The notes under the pieces: model-generated
The model's input: the letters and a program-made list of their open reading frames with translations, nothing else
What the model was told of the DNA's origin: nothing
The model's database searches: none
Translations under genes and position numbers: made by a program
NCBI GenBank assembly: GCA_023053685.1
Contig: JALIGW010000025.1
Span: 10,123,953 to 10,187,952, forward strand
Origin: Diadophis punctatus similis
Taxonomy: Eukaryota > Chordata > Lepidosauria > Squamata > Dipsadidae
Reading direction: 5' to 3'
DNA: 64,000 nucleotides
Shown: one piece after another, positions 45,666-57,530 of the stretch
Position numbering within the stretch: the stretch's first letter is position 1
How the letters are laid out: each line of letters opens with the position of its first letter

Positions 45666-46440
45666 CAAATACAACAGGCTTGTTGTATTCAGACTTAATG
45701 CTTTTGTTGGTGGCACTAAGGACTGAACCAATCTTTCTTCCTCAAGGTTAATTTTGAGATGTTATAGGTTTTTTAAAAATTTTGTTTATGAAAGATTTTT
45801 TAAAAAAATAGTAAAAGCAAGTGCAAATAAAACAAAAAAGTTAGAGTTAGAGAGAAATAAAGTTAGAGAGAAATAAAGAAAAAAAGGGGAATGAAGTAGA
45901 ATAAAGAAAACATATGTAAAGAAACTATTTCTGGTTCTTCATTAAAACAAGGAAAAACAAAATTGATAACTCACGAACAAATGTTTTTCTTCTTCCCATA
46001 ACCCATTCCTTTCAGCAAAATCATAAGACATAAACTTTTCAGTCTTGGTGTCAGCAAAAAGTCCGTAAATATTTTTCAAAACCTTATTAAAACATGTCTC
46101 TAAAACATGCTTATATATCTTGATCAAACAAGCCAATTTATATTCATTTTTTTTACTTCTAGCATCCTTGAGCTTTAATTCATTCAGATCTTGTCTTTGT
46201 TTTTCTTGAAACAAAGACTTCTTCAAGGCATTAACAGTCCACTTTGGTAAATCCAATGGTAAATCATTATCCAAGTCATTGTCTTGGTTTGTCTTATATT
46301 TTGCTTTTTATTTCTTATCCAACTTCTTTATCAGGGCCATTTTCTTGAATCTTCTCTATCTTGTAATCCATACTTTTTCCTTTCATTTGTATATCCAACT
46401 TGAACGCCTTATATGTTTTATATTATAATCTATATTCTTG
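45666..46440. other. AT-rich sequence, possibly retroelement-derived
   Basis: A lysine/asparagine-rich 110-codon open frame lies on the minus strand at 45942-46274 in AT-rich DNA. It has no motif I recognise. Composition resembles squamate L1 ORF1/3' UTR sequence, but this is a guess. Confidence 0.25.
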
Positions 46441-46449
46441 TATTTTTTC

Positions 46450-46705
<256 letters not shown>

Positions 46706-46786
<81 letters not shown>
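46706..46786. repeat. (AT)n microsatellite
   Basis: 40 AT units at the SINE 3' end. Confidence 0.96.
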
Positions 46787-46790
<4 letters not shown>

Positions 46791-48002
46791 CCAATATTTC
46801 TAATTTCACTATTTCTGCATCAAACAACATTTGTTTCACATCTATCATTCCTTCGTTAATAGTTTTAATATTTTGGACTATGGATATAGTCTATCCATAG
46901 AAGCAGACATTATTACTGATATTGTGGCTACTTATTTCTGGCCCCAGTCTTCAAATGTTATAGTATTTTGTAGCATTTTGTAAATTCCAATCCTAAAGAC
47001 AAGTTGTTTGGGTTTGGGGTTTTTGTTTGTTTGCCTGGATTTTAGTCTCCTCTAGTGTCCAATTTAGTCTCCTCTAGGGCCCAATTTAAATCATAAGGTT
47101 TCTTACATCTGTTATGACTTGTCTTATTCAAAATAATTCTATTTCTCACAAAAAGCTGTTTATTTTATATTGTTAATTCCAAAATCTTTGCTTGGATCTT
47201 TAATCTTGAAAAATAGCTTTTTGCCATTTATTTGAAATCCAATTTATAGTTAATTTTTCTTTTGTTCAGGAATACAGATTACTCACATAAGTTATCTTAT
47301 TCAATCAAGAATCATACTAGAAACAATAATGTTGTGATGCTTTAAACTAATATCACTGAAGGCAAACAGACTATTCAAAATAAAAATTATTTTTAAGCAG
47401 AGAAAATTATGGAGTATGCAAATAAGAATGTAGGACAAAGTATGTTTAAAGCCTTGCTCAGCCTTGAACTTCCAAGTAAATTTATGTTAATTTATGTTAA
47501 TCACAGTCTCTTAGCCTAACCTACATAACTGGCTTGCTATAAAAAGAAAAACAGAGGAAATGTACAAGCCCTTATGAATTCTTTGAGAAAAGATTGTTTA
47601 GAATAGTAATAAATACAAACCGAATTGCATAAGAGATACATTTCATCTTCTTTTAAGGAAATTGTCCCAAAAAGCAGAAATACTGGTACAAATGTTCATG
47701 AAACGTTCCTCCTCACTTGGCTCAGCTCAGCCGTTAAATCATACACTATTCAGAAATTACTTATTCTAGATTAGTCTTATTAAAAAATATAAATCACGAT
47801 AGTAAAAGTTCAGTCAACTATATAAATCACTTTAGCTGGAATCTCTTTCTTTCTCATTCTCTCCCATCATCCTTAAGTCAAACCATCAGAGACAACAAAT
47901 TCCCAACCAGCAGATCTAATCCAGCCTAACTGGGCTTGCCAGTCTAGCCCACAGGTCTTCCTTACAAAACTCATTCCTATTCCTATTATTCTGCATTTCC
48001 TG
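46787..48002. other. Unassigned AT-rich sequence
   Basis: No convincing coding frame or repeat end. Confidence 0.35.
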
Positions 48003-48004
48003 TA

Positions 48005-48251
48005 CAATGGTATCTTGGTATTCATTGTTAATTGGTTCTGGGAGGCACAATAAGTACCAAAAATGATAAGTGTCAAACAAATTTTTCCCATAAGGAATAC
48101 TGTAGTGAGTCACAAGGCAGCTGACACTGACAACTTCTAGCTTGTTGAGTACCAAACAAACAATGAGTACTGGGACAACATTTTTGCATCCAAATGTGTT
48201 GAGTACCAAATTCAACGCGTTTCAAAGCAGTTGAGCACCAAGGTACTGCTG
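48005..48251. mobile_element. TA-flanked MITE (GGTACCTTGGTACTC family)
   Basis: CAATGGTATCTTGGTATTCA and GAGCACCAAGGTACTGCTG are imperfect inverted ends, flanked by TA (48003-48004 and 48252-48253). The interior repeats GAGTACCAAA-type words several times. Non-coding, moderately old. Confidence 0.65.
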
Positions 48252-48253
48252 TA

Positions 48254-48739
48254 CTTTGTTCTTGCTCTTTGATAAAGAATGGCAGAGCCTGGGTGAAGCG
48301 GAGATGCACTAATGGAATTCATTTCTCTAGTCTTACAATTAATCATGCAGATTTGCCATGCCCCAGTTTGAATTAAAGATTTTAAGACCAGATTTGATTT
48401 GACATTTCATGGGCTATTTGTCACGGAGTAGGAAAAAGTCTGCAGATGCTTTATTTTTGCCACGATGGAATGAAAAGATCAGAGATGGCTTAAAAATATC
48501 ATTTAGAGGACATTAATTTTGCAAAAATTCAGCAAGAGATCTTGAAGGGTTTGACTGCAATCAGGTTTTCAAACATTCCCAAAAAATTCTTTTTTGACAT
48601 AAATAGATAAATAGAAGTGAGAATAGAGCCATTCTTTTTACTATCCAAGAAAGAAGATATTGAGGGTGGGGGGTGGGGGTGGGAGAGTGTAAACCAGAGT
48701 AGAAACTATTAATTGTATGGGGTTTTTAAATTATTGTTT
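48254..48739. other. Unassigned sequence
   Basis: Contains a G-rich GGTGGGGGGTGGGGGTGGG stretch at about 48665-48684; nothing else is recognised. Confidence 0.35.
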
Positions 48740-48855
48740 TTAATGTTTTTTCCAATATTTATTTTGCATGTAGATTTATTGTTGTGAGCCACCAAGAGTC
48801 CCTGTGGAGTGGGCGGCATACAAGTGTGAATAATAAATAAATAAAATAAAATAAA
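48740..48855 (+). repeat. L2-like LINE 3' terminus
   Basis: ATTGTTGTGAGCCACCAAGAG and GTGGAGTGGGCGGCATACAA end in AATAAATAAATAAAATAAAA. Only the last ~115 bp are present. Confidence 0.7.
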
Positions 48856-49132
48856 CTATCCTTTCAAAAATTGCTTAAAAATTACCAGAAAGGAAACAGA
48901 GGTAGAAGCACCCAAATAAGCACCATAAACGTGCCCATACATGGTTAGAATTGGGATGCAAAGCCACCACAAAATCCCAGGAATGTAGGATTTTTTTTTA
49001 ATCCCACTATTAGGCAAAGGGCAAACTATTTGATGTTACCACCAAGAAATTATCAAGAATTGTGCACACAATCTGTAGGACTTGAGAGAGACTTTCCTTT
49101 CAGCATTTTATTTGGGGAGTGGGGAGAATTAA

Positions 49133-49290
49133 AGGGAGAGACAGTTGAGTGTAGTTGTTAAGGTGCTGAACTAGCAACCAGGAGACCATGAGTTCTAGTC
49201 CTCCCTTAGGCCAGAAAATTGACTATGTGAATTTAAGTCACTCACTCTCTCCCAACTCAACCATAATCAAATCAAATTAATAAATGGAGA
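49133..49290 (+). mobile_element. Sauria-type SINE head, truncated
   Basis: GTGTAGTTGTTAAGGTGCTG (A-box-like), GAGTTCTAGTCCTCCCTTAG (B-box-like) and TAAGTCACTCACTCTCTCCC match the head of the SINE at 26703. The 3' tail is missing or replaced by an AATAA run. Confidence 0.6.
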
Positions 49291-49700
49291 ACAAAAGTGT
49301 GATTGCAAGAGCTGAAAGACTACAGAGAGATTGGATACATAGATTAAACAGGGACCATATAAATCAGATAAACAATTGAATATAAAGAGAAGGACAGGGT
49401 AATTTGGGCAAAGGTAAGAGCAAATCAAATTTTAAAAGACTCAAAACACATCCTAATTGTTCACATTCAGGCAAACTTGGCTAAACAATTTCTAAAAGGA
49501 AAGGGAGAGAGGCATTTCAGAGCAATACTTCCTCAAGCATTCTGATAAGCAGGATAGAAAGGAGCGATAAAACCTTTATCCAACTACCCATTCAATTCCA
49601 CTCACATCATTCCATTCTATTCTATTCTATCACCATTGTCCATAAATAGGAGGGGGGAAAAACCCTGCTAGACTTTGCAAATCCAGAAACCTCCCTGATC
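49291..49700. other. Unassigned sequence
   Basis: Contains a short TTCTATTCTATTCTA run at about 49614-49630; nothing else recognised. Confidence 0.35.
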
Positions 49701-49708
49701 CTGTAAAT

Positions 49709-49844
49709 CAGTGTTTCCCAACCTTGGCAACTTGAAGATATCTGGACTTCAACTCCCAGAATTCCCCAGCCAGCGAATGCTGGCTGGCGAATTCTGGGAC
49801 TTGAAGTCCAGATATCTTCAAGTTGCCAAGGTTGGGAAACACTG
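49709..49844. mobile_element. hAT-type foldback MITE (GTGTTTCCCAACC family)
   Basis: 136 bp, CAGTGTTTCCCAACCTTGGC to AAGGTTGGGAAACACTG, almost a perfect palindrome, flanked by CTGTAAAT (49701-49708 and 49845-49852). Confidence 0.92.
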
Positions 49845-49852
49845 CTGTAAAT

Positions 49853-50450
49853 CATTTTTTAATCTCTCCGAATGATCAAAGGCATCTGATTTGATTTTAG
49901 ACTTTGAATCACCTTGGAATTTCGGTTTGAAGATTTAATTCAAGGGGGTGAACTGACTGAATCCTCTTTGAAGTAAATTATTCCTAGCAGTTCTGCTCAG
50001 CGTACTATTTACCTCCATGCATTTTTTGGCGGTGAAATTCATAAGCATTAATTCAAGGGCTATTTGCTGCAAAAATAGATTGGAGAAAAGCATGCCTATG
50101 CCTTATAAGCCAGAATGTTCTGGGTAGAGGCATAGGACTTGGGAATAGCAGTTTGGTGTACTATGGGTGTAAAAAAATAATACTTTTCAAGCAAAAAAAA
50201 AAGTCTGCCAATAGAGATGCCGCTCATAGCATGAGCAATTGCATAAATACAATAATCAATCAATACCTGCCTTCAAAATTGCACATTAGAAAAGCATACA
50301 GTATATAGATACATACAAAGTTACTGTATTTTCTTCTCTCCATAAAAATGCATTCGGAGACATGATGTATTGACTTGAGCATATTAAGGAAATGCGTTTA
50401 TAAAATGTAAATTTGGTACCACCATGGTTTGGATTAAAGAGAACAGAGAA
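49853..50450. other. Unassigned sequence
   Basis: No recognised element. Confidence 0.35.
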
Positions 50451-50452
50451 TA

Positions 50453-51341
50453 CAGTCCTTGGTTTACAACCACAATTGAGCCCAAAATCTCCACTGCTAA
50501 GCAAGACAGTTGTTAAGTGAGTTTTGCCCCATTTTATACAAACTTTCTTGGTATAGTTGTTAAGTGAATCAGTGCAGTTGTTAAGTGAATCGTTTGGTCA
50601 TTAAGCGAATCTGGCTTCCCCATTGACTTTACTTGTCAGAAAATGGCTGAGAAGGATACAAATGGTGATCACATGACCCCAGGACAGTGTGAGGGTCATA
50701 AATACAACTCAGTTACCAAGCCTTTGAATTTTGATCACATGATTATGGGGACAGTCATAAGTGTGAAAAATGGCCACCGTGCTCTGGTAACTGTTAAGGA
50801 ATTTGAGCTCTTAAGCTCGTGAACAGCGAAACGTGATGTTGCAGTTGATATGAGTTGATATGATTCAGTCAATAAACAGATATGTTTAAAGTATATACAA
50901 ATAGTTTACTCAAAGAATTTGCAATGTCCAAATAAGAAGTCCAAGTCATACACGTTAAGTCAGTCAATACGAAGATTCTTCTTCCAAGCCTGTCTTTGTC
51001 TTAATTAGCAAACAAATCTATACTATCACAGATAGTTACGCTATACACAGCAGCTCTTCACAGTATTTTCACAGACAGAAGTCAATTCAGCAATGAATCA
51101 GCAGAAAGAGTCAGCAGGGACAATCAGCAGAGAGAGTCAGCAGGGAGAATGAGCCTGTTCTCTAGCTCCCTTTTATAGCAATCAGAAAGCTTACAATGCA
51201 TTTAAAGCAATATTACCTATATTCACATAAACATTTATTTGTGGCTTGTTTATATATTAGCAAACCCAACCATTTGGACAGAGTCCTAACAGTAACTTTG
51301 AATAGTCACTAAACAAATGATTGTAAGTTAAGGGCTACCTG
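50453..51341. mobile_element. TA-flanked MITE, copy D, split by a solo LTR
   Basis: CAGTCCTTGGTTTACAACCA and TGTAAGTTAAGGGCTACCTG form the inverted ends, flanked by TA (50451-50452 and 51342-51343). The interior, CTAAGCAAGACAGTTGTTAAG and TGACCCCAGGACAGTG, matches the family. The LTR at 50792-51291 interrupts it. Confidence 0.78.
50792..51291 (-). mobile_element. Solo LTR, 500 bp
   Basis: It begins TGTTAAGGAATTTGAGC and ends GGACAGAGTCCTAACA on the plus strand (TG...CA), flanked by the 5-bp duplication GTAAC (50787-50791 and 51292-51296). On the minus strand a TATA box, GCTATAAAAGGGAGC, lies at about 51165-51180, so transcription would run leftward. No internal coding region or second LTR is adjacent, so homologous recombination has probably removed the rest. 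Confidence 0.75.
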
Positions 51342-51343
51342 TA

Positions 51344-52072
51344 GAATAATACCTGAATACATACCACATGAGGATGGACTGATCACTTGTCACTAAAGCT
51401 CTCAAGGTTAAAATGGCTGCAAGTTTGAAGTTGAGCAGAAATCTCTTCAACCTCTAGCAAACCAAGAGAAAGCATTGAGTTATCTGTGGAGGGAGGAGGC
51501 AGAGTGGGCTTCAGAACCCTGAATAATTAGCTGATGCAATGATTGATCTGGCAACAAAATGCCTGTAGATGCCACCAACTACAATACCTTCCAAATGGCA
51601 TCCATTTTTCACAAGTTCACCACTTTTATTGAATGGTTAGGGTTTATCCACAGTCTGAATTAGGAAAAAAAAGGACTCCTGAGTTTTTGGGGTGAGAAAG
51701 TTGAAATCTGAAGAAAAGCAAGTCATTTTTCCGAGAACTCACCCTAATTATTAGGTTTTTCTTATGCTAGTATCGTAAGGTTGGAGGATAATTTAAATTG
51801 CAACATTGATAACATATAAAATCCAGAAGGATCTAAGAAAGAGTACTGATTCCCATGAAATTTAGATTCCTTTGGTTAATTTCAAAGACATAACATTCAG
51901 CTTTAAACTGAACTAGATATGAATACTAGAAAGCCTTTTAACAATCCATAGGTTACTGTAGTGAATATCTATAGCCCCTGGATTTGTTAATTATACACTG
52001 TGCATTGTTGTGTTAGAGCAGAATAGTTTACTACATTTGTGCTTTAAAATGATGGGGAGAAATTAAGAAATT
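51344..52072. other. Unassigned sequence
   Basis: No recognised element or exon. Confidence 0.35.
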
Positions 52073-52325
52073 AAGAGCCGAGGTGGCACAGCGGTTAGAG
52101 AGCAGTACTGCAGGCCACTTTAGCTGACTGTGATCCACAGGTCAGCATTCAAATCTCACCGGCTCAGGGTTGACTCAGCCTTCCATCCTTCCGAGGTAGG
52201 TAAAATGAGGACTCAGATTGTTGGGGGCAATGTAAATATATACATTGCTTAATGGTGTAAACCGCTTAGAGAGTGCTTGCACTGTGAGGCGGTATATAAA
52301 TCTCACAAATAAATAAATAAATGAA
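52073..52325 (+). mobile_element. tRNA-derived SINE with AAAT tail
   Basis: GCCGAGGTGGCACAGCGGTTA (A-box), GCATTCAAATCTCACCGGC (B-box), CAGATTGTTGGGGGCAATGT and GAGGCGGTATATAAATCTCA. The tail is AAATAAAT instead of AGTGCTATTGC. A duplicated TGTAAATATATACATTG hairpin interrupts the body. Confidence 0.8.
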
Positions 52326-53213
52326 ATTGCGAAGATATGTCTATCTATGTCTCTACCTCCCTCCCTCTTTCCCTCCTCCCCCCTCTCTCTCTCACACACA
52401 CACTTCACATACATATAAAAAAGATGAATGAAGGGAAACACAATCAGACTTTCAAAATTATGTTACTACCATTTAGCTAACCTAAATAAAAGTAGGTTCT
52501 TTTTGTGTGTGTTCTGAGGAGTTTGTTTCTTGACCTGATCTGCTGAAAATGGAGACGGGAGGTCTTTGATGATGCAATGGGTAGTCCCTGACCTGGACAT
52601 GGAGTTGGATGATGAGTTCAATGATCTCATGAAACTCCCTGCTTACTAGAATGCTGGATTGCCCCCTCATTCATTCTCTCCATTTTCAACTCTTCTCTTG
52701 GGCTCATCCTCAAGGCTTAGCTTTGCTCTCTCATGGACTAAGGGGAACAATACATGCCAGTGCTGTTCCTGCTAACATAGCTGAGAAATCGATTCCCACC
52801 ACTTTGATAATGGGCTCAGGACAGACAAATCTGGCTTGCAATCTTGGCCCGACTTTATTTCTAAATTCTGCATGATTGGCGCAGGTAGCAATCTGGCAGC
52901 ACAGTGCAGAGGGGCAAGGCTAATATACTTTTGTATATTATGCTGTATAGTAAAATATGCTTTAAACAACCTTGACTGCCTTAAATAAGATACTGTGACT
53001 GCCTTCCCTCTCCGTGTGTGTCCGTTTCAGTCTCTGTAACCTGCCTAGCTCTGTGGCACTGTATCTCACTGTGCAGGGTGCTTCTGCTGCCTCTGATAAC
53101 TAATTGACACATACTATTGCCAGCCAGCCAGCCGACTCCGATACAGTCAATCTGCACCAGAAATGGGTGGCATTTTCCAGGAGGTGGCAAGCTTCCAGCC
53201 AGCTCTAGAAAGT
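52326..53213. other. Unassigned sequence
   Basis: Includes a short CT-rich run near 52355-52395; no gene or element recognised. Confidence 0.35.
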
Positions 53214-53236
53214 CTTTTTTTTTTTTTTTTTTTTTG
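53214..53236. repeat. Poly-T run
   Basis: A run of more than 20 T, possibly the complement of a retroposon A-tail; the adjoining sequence is not recognised. Confidence 0.7.
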
Positions 53237-53822
53237 CAATGCAGAAATATTACTAAACACATGCAATAAGCAACACCAGACCATGTGAGCAAATCATAGC
53301 ATTATGTGGAGAAGGATGAGAAGAATTGGGGGGGTAACTGTGGTGGCTGAGAAAATGTCAAAAGGAGCATTTCAGGGAAGAAGTTCAACTTCTTCCTTTC
53401 AATGCAAAGGAATAAGGAGAGAGATAAGTAGGAAGAGCCTGGATTTAAATTTTAAAATCTATGGAAATAACTGCAGAGATCATGGAAGATGCTGAATTCA
53501 CTGTCACCTGAAAGGGAGGTTGACAGTGGTGCTATGGAATCATAATATTATTCTTGATTGTGCTGACGGCTTGTCCAGTAGAGGAAGCCAGAAAGATGCT
53601 ATGCTAGGGCTGTGGAAATGTTGGAGGTAATACTTTGTTGACAAAGCTTTGATGGAATCAATCACTGAACAATCAACCAATCACCTTGTTGAAGGAAATT
53701 CATGAATAGAAGCTGAGACCAGCTTTAGTACAATAAATCAAGTGGCAAAGAAACTCTTGATACATTCAATGGCTTTTTTCTTCTTCTTCTAGCATTATTA
53801 TAGATAACAAACTAGAAACAAC
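53237..53822. other. Unassigned sequence
   Basis: No recognised element. Confidence 0.35.
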
Positions 53823-53830
53823 CACAAAGG

Positions 53831-54165
53831 CAGTGGTGATATTCAGCAGGTTCTGACCAGTTCTGGAGAACCGGTAGTGGAAATTTTGAGTAGTTCAGAG
53901 AACCGGTAAATACCACCTCTGACTGGCCCCGCCCACATCTATTTTCTGCCTCCCGAGTCCCAGCTGATCAGGAGGAAATGGGGATTTTGCAATATCCTTC
54001 CCCTGGAGTGAGGTGGGAATGGAGATTTTACAGTATCCTTCCCCTGGAGTGGGGAGGGAATGGAGATTTTACAGTATCCTTCCCCTGCTACGCCCACCAA
54101 ACCACACCCACCAAACCAAGCCACGCCCACAGAACCGGTAGTAAAAAATTTGAATCCCACCTCAG
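53831..54165. mobile_element. hAT-type MITE, ACCGGT family (TTCAGCAGGTTCTG subgroup)
   Basis: CAGTGGTGATATTCAGCAGG to TTGAATCCCACCTCAG, flanked by CACAAAGG (53823-53830) and CTCAAAGG (54166-54173), one mismatch. Tandem ATATCCTTCCCCTGGAGTG modules, as in 31707-32053. Confidence 0.83.
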
Positions 54166-54189
54166 CTCAAAGGTTAATATAAAGCCAAG

Positions 54190-54800
54190 CCTCCTTTTAA
54201 TATTATTCCTTCTGAGAATAAGAATCACAATTAATATACTAAACCAGGCCCCGTTGTTTCATCAATATGTTCTTAGCCCATTTTATCATATACTTTTTCA
54301 CTTGTTCTTCTTTCATTTCAAATTTCAACAAAAAGTAATACATATTATAATTTGTACATAGTTCAATTTCAAATTCTATCTTGCGCTGTTCAATTCAAAA
54401 TATCTTATTATCTAGCTTAAATCTTTCTCTTAATTGTGCATATGAAAGCCATTGAAAGTTAAATCCCTCTGGAGTCAATTGGTCACTTGATTTTATCTTA
54501 TATTCTTCATGATTTTGTTCTAACAGCCCTCTTATATGTTAACTATTTCTCTTTGCCTGCTGTTTCTTTTCTATACAATGCTTCTTGTTCTGAAACCCAT
54601 AAAGTCATTTTTGGGCTCAGTCTGGGTTTATATTTATTACATATTCTCAATATGTCACTTCTAGTATAATTCTTTTTTTAAAACATTAACATTAACTTCA
54701 TTGTCCCATCGAAAATCATGCCATTTAAATCCCAGGTTGTGCATTTCTAGTTCTAAATTTTTAAATTTCTCAGCAATACCCATTATTTTTTAGATCTTTC
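54190..54800 (-). pseudogene. L1 ORF2 fragment, heavily degraded
   Basis: Read on the minus strand, short frames encode stretches such as LLKFEMKEEQVKKYMIKWAK, which parallels LLEFDKAEEVVKEPMIAWAK in the L1 at 23546-23905. Order and spacing fit the region between the RT and the C-terminal cysteine motif. There are many stops. It is not a host gene. Confidence 0.5.
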
Positions 54801-55910
54801 ATCTTGTCTTATGTCTCTATTCAGTAGTTTCAGAGCTAAGAGATGCAAAATACTTGTCTTTTTCTGCATCTCACGAAATTTTGTCAATTCTTTAAAGGCT
54901 GGGCTGTAGGTGTGAGCATGCTTTCTTTTCCTCAACATCTGGCTGCTCAAATTATGAGTCAATTGCAAGTACCTTCAATTCCTGTGGTCTCCTCATGAGA
55001 AGTAGCCATCAGGTCATCTATTGAGCATTGTTGTCTGACAAGTGGCTGTGTATATGTTCCTTTTGCTCCTCTAAGGCCATCCAAACCTGATTACTATGTT
55101 ATCATCTTTCAGTTTTGAACTCTGCTAGGGTGGAACCACTGGCTGAAGAGGAGAGGACCCCTCTAGGGAGAATAAAGAGACATTCAAGTTTAAAGCCTGT
55201 TTGGGGGAGGAAATGTCTGAGGCCAAATCTTTCAGTCTATATCTGCCCTTTCCGGAGGGAAGGCAAACAGTCTGTCAAGATTCTTGTAATATAGGTGATC
55301 AACAATGAAATATCTACTTGGCCTGAATCAAGTACCTTTCCAAGCTTTGCAGATTTGACTGATCTGTGGGTCCCTGAATCATCCCCCCACTTCCCCCATT
55401 TAAGGAAAGTGATAATGTTAGCAGTTCACCTTAGGGGTGCTAAGATAATACAGACTTTTTACTCAGGGCATCGTCTAATTCACTCAATATCCTAAAATGC
55501 AGATATCTTGTTCTAGAGATTTCAATTCATTCTAAGCAAATAGATATTCCCTGGTTGTGTTTCTGGCAGTCACAAACTTCTTCTCTGCCCCTTTATGTAC
55601 AATCTCGTTTTGGGGAATATTAAAAGAGAGGAGTCAGCTAGCTCTGTCTTTTGCCATCTTCATTGAACAGCCAGAATGCTGATTATTTACGCTTAAAAAA
55701 CAGGTCAGAAAAAGCTCCTTTTGTCTTTTTTAGCATTCTTCTCTAACCTCAGCTCATTCTGGCCTTTACTGACATCATCTTTATAATTCCAGGCTATTTG
55801 TATGTACTCTTCCTTGATGACTTGTCTCTCTTTTCATTTCTTCCCCCCCTTTCCCCACCCCACCCAGATTTTCACTGTGTATTTTTGTATGGCCACATTC
55901 CATTTTTCTG

Positions 55911-55912
<2 letters not shown>
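54801..55912. other. Unassigned sequence
   Basis: May contain more L1-derived DNA near its left end; no other feature recognised. Confidence 0.3.

Positions 55913-55976
<64 letters not shown>
55913..55976. repeat. (CT)n microsatellite
   Basis: About 32 CT units. Confidence 0.95.
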
Positions 55977-55980
<4 letters not shown>

Positions 55981-57230
55981 ATTGGAATTATTTACAATTC
56001 TGCTTTCAGCATTTCCTTTTTTTATAAGCTGCCTTCCATTTTGAATTATGTCTCCAATTAGATTCCTTTGCTGTGTAATTCCACTTATTACTGCTCTTAG
56101 GTTATTAAAATCTGCTGTTTTGAAGTGCAGGGTAAATGTTTGAATACGTACACTGAATATTCATTTCCCTAAAATAAAAGAAATCCACCCTCGTCTCTTT
56201 CTCCCTGCTCCTTTCACTTGCTCAAATAAGTCTCCCCAATTGGCTTGTACCTGTCAAGATGGCTGATTCCTCCAATGTTTTCCTCCACACCAGAGGAAAT
56301 TGAATATAAAGAAGAAGAAATTGTATACAAAATAACTCAGGAGTTTCCTGAAGGACCAGACTAGCCAGAGATTGTCTCCCAGCAAAGCCCTCCATCAGTA
56401 TTCATTCATGCCTCTATGAAAGATTTACAGTGTGCTTTTGAAAGGCATTATACGTCTTCTCCTTGGTTACATGAACAATAACAGTCACGAAGAACAGTGC
56501 TGCTTTTATTTGTTTCCTTGGTTGCTTTGACCCAGGTGCACCATAGAGGACTACCAAATGCATTCACTTGGATTTCTGGACAGGATGGATATTTGTAACT
56601 TGCAGTGTAATTCTTTCTTCTTTTCTATTGCTTCTGCTGCTTCTTGAACAAATTACACCCTTCGATTCCTGTATTCCAGTCATGAGAATCATCCCATAAT
56701 ATTTCCCATTAAATATACTTTTAAATTGCACGGGTTCAAGCTGATATTGTTTACTTCACATGCTCTGTGCTTTAAACAAGGAAGGCTGTGAATTTTATGA
56801 GCCAATGTTCCTTCTGATTTTTCATGGAGTGGTTTAATGGGTCCCATTGCAGCAATATCCCCCACATATTTTTAGCGCGGGTAAGTATAGCACACGATGA
56901 ATGTTTCTTTCCCTTTCCTCTGCTGTTCCGTGGACTGGAAGGATGGATAAGAACATCATTTCAGCTTTCAGGTTTCTGACCTCCTTCAAAGTCAATGAAG
57001 ATAGAATTGTAGCTGTCCTTTGCAGTATCACATGAGAATAAATTCTTGAGCAGGAATGGAAAATTCTCTGCAGGCCTGTTAAATTTTAGAAAGTGTTCTG
57101 TTTTATCCCCGATCCTTACTCATAACAAACAGCAGAATTCACAATCCATTGGTTAAGGTTGTCATACTTTTCTTTTGGTCCTCATACTGAGTCCCCAGCT
57201 ACCATGACTTTTCTCCTTGTTTTCCTAGAG
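55977..57230. other. Unassigned sequence
   Basis: No exon, RNA gene or repeat recognised. Confidence 0.35.
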
Positions 57231-57530
57231 TGTAAAATTAAAAGGTAAAGGTAAACATTTTCTCTGTCCAGTCATATCTGAATTTACCGTTTCTTGACTG
57301 AGAGAGCCAGCATTGTCTGAAGACACTTCCGTGGTCATGTGGCAAGCATGACTATATGCCAAGGTACACGGAATGCTGTTACCTTCCCACCGAAGTGGTA
57401 CCTAATTATCTACTCACATTTGCATGTTTTTGAACTGCTAGGTTGGCAGGAGCTCGAGCAAGTAATGGGAGCTCACCCCATCGTGCAGCGCTTGGGTCTC
57501 AAACCCGGGCTGTCAGCTTTCCAGTGTAAA
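57231..57530 (-). mobile_element. Second type of tRNA-derived SINE (minus strand)
   Basis: On the plus strand: AAAGGTAAAGGTAAACATTT, GAGAGAGCCAGCATTGTCTG, TCCGTGGTCATGTGGCAAGC, GGAATGCTGTTACCTTCCCA, AACTGCTAGGTTGGCAGGAG and GGGTCTCAAACCCGGGCTGT (B-box complement). The pattern matches a common reptile SINE whose tRNA head lies at the right end. The A-box is truncated or diverged. Confidence 0.7.

Noticed and set aside
52651..52875. Possible exon of a host gene
   Set aside because: No splice-site pair, no recognisable domain, and ordinary length for a chance open frame.
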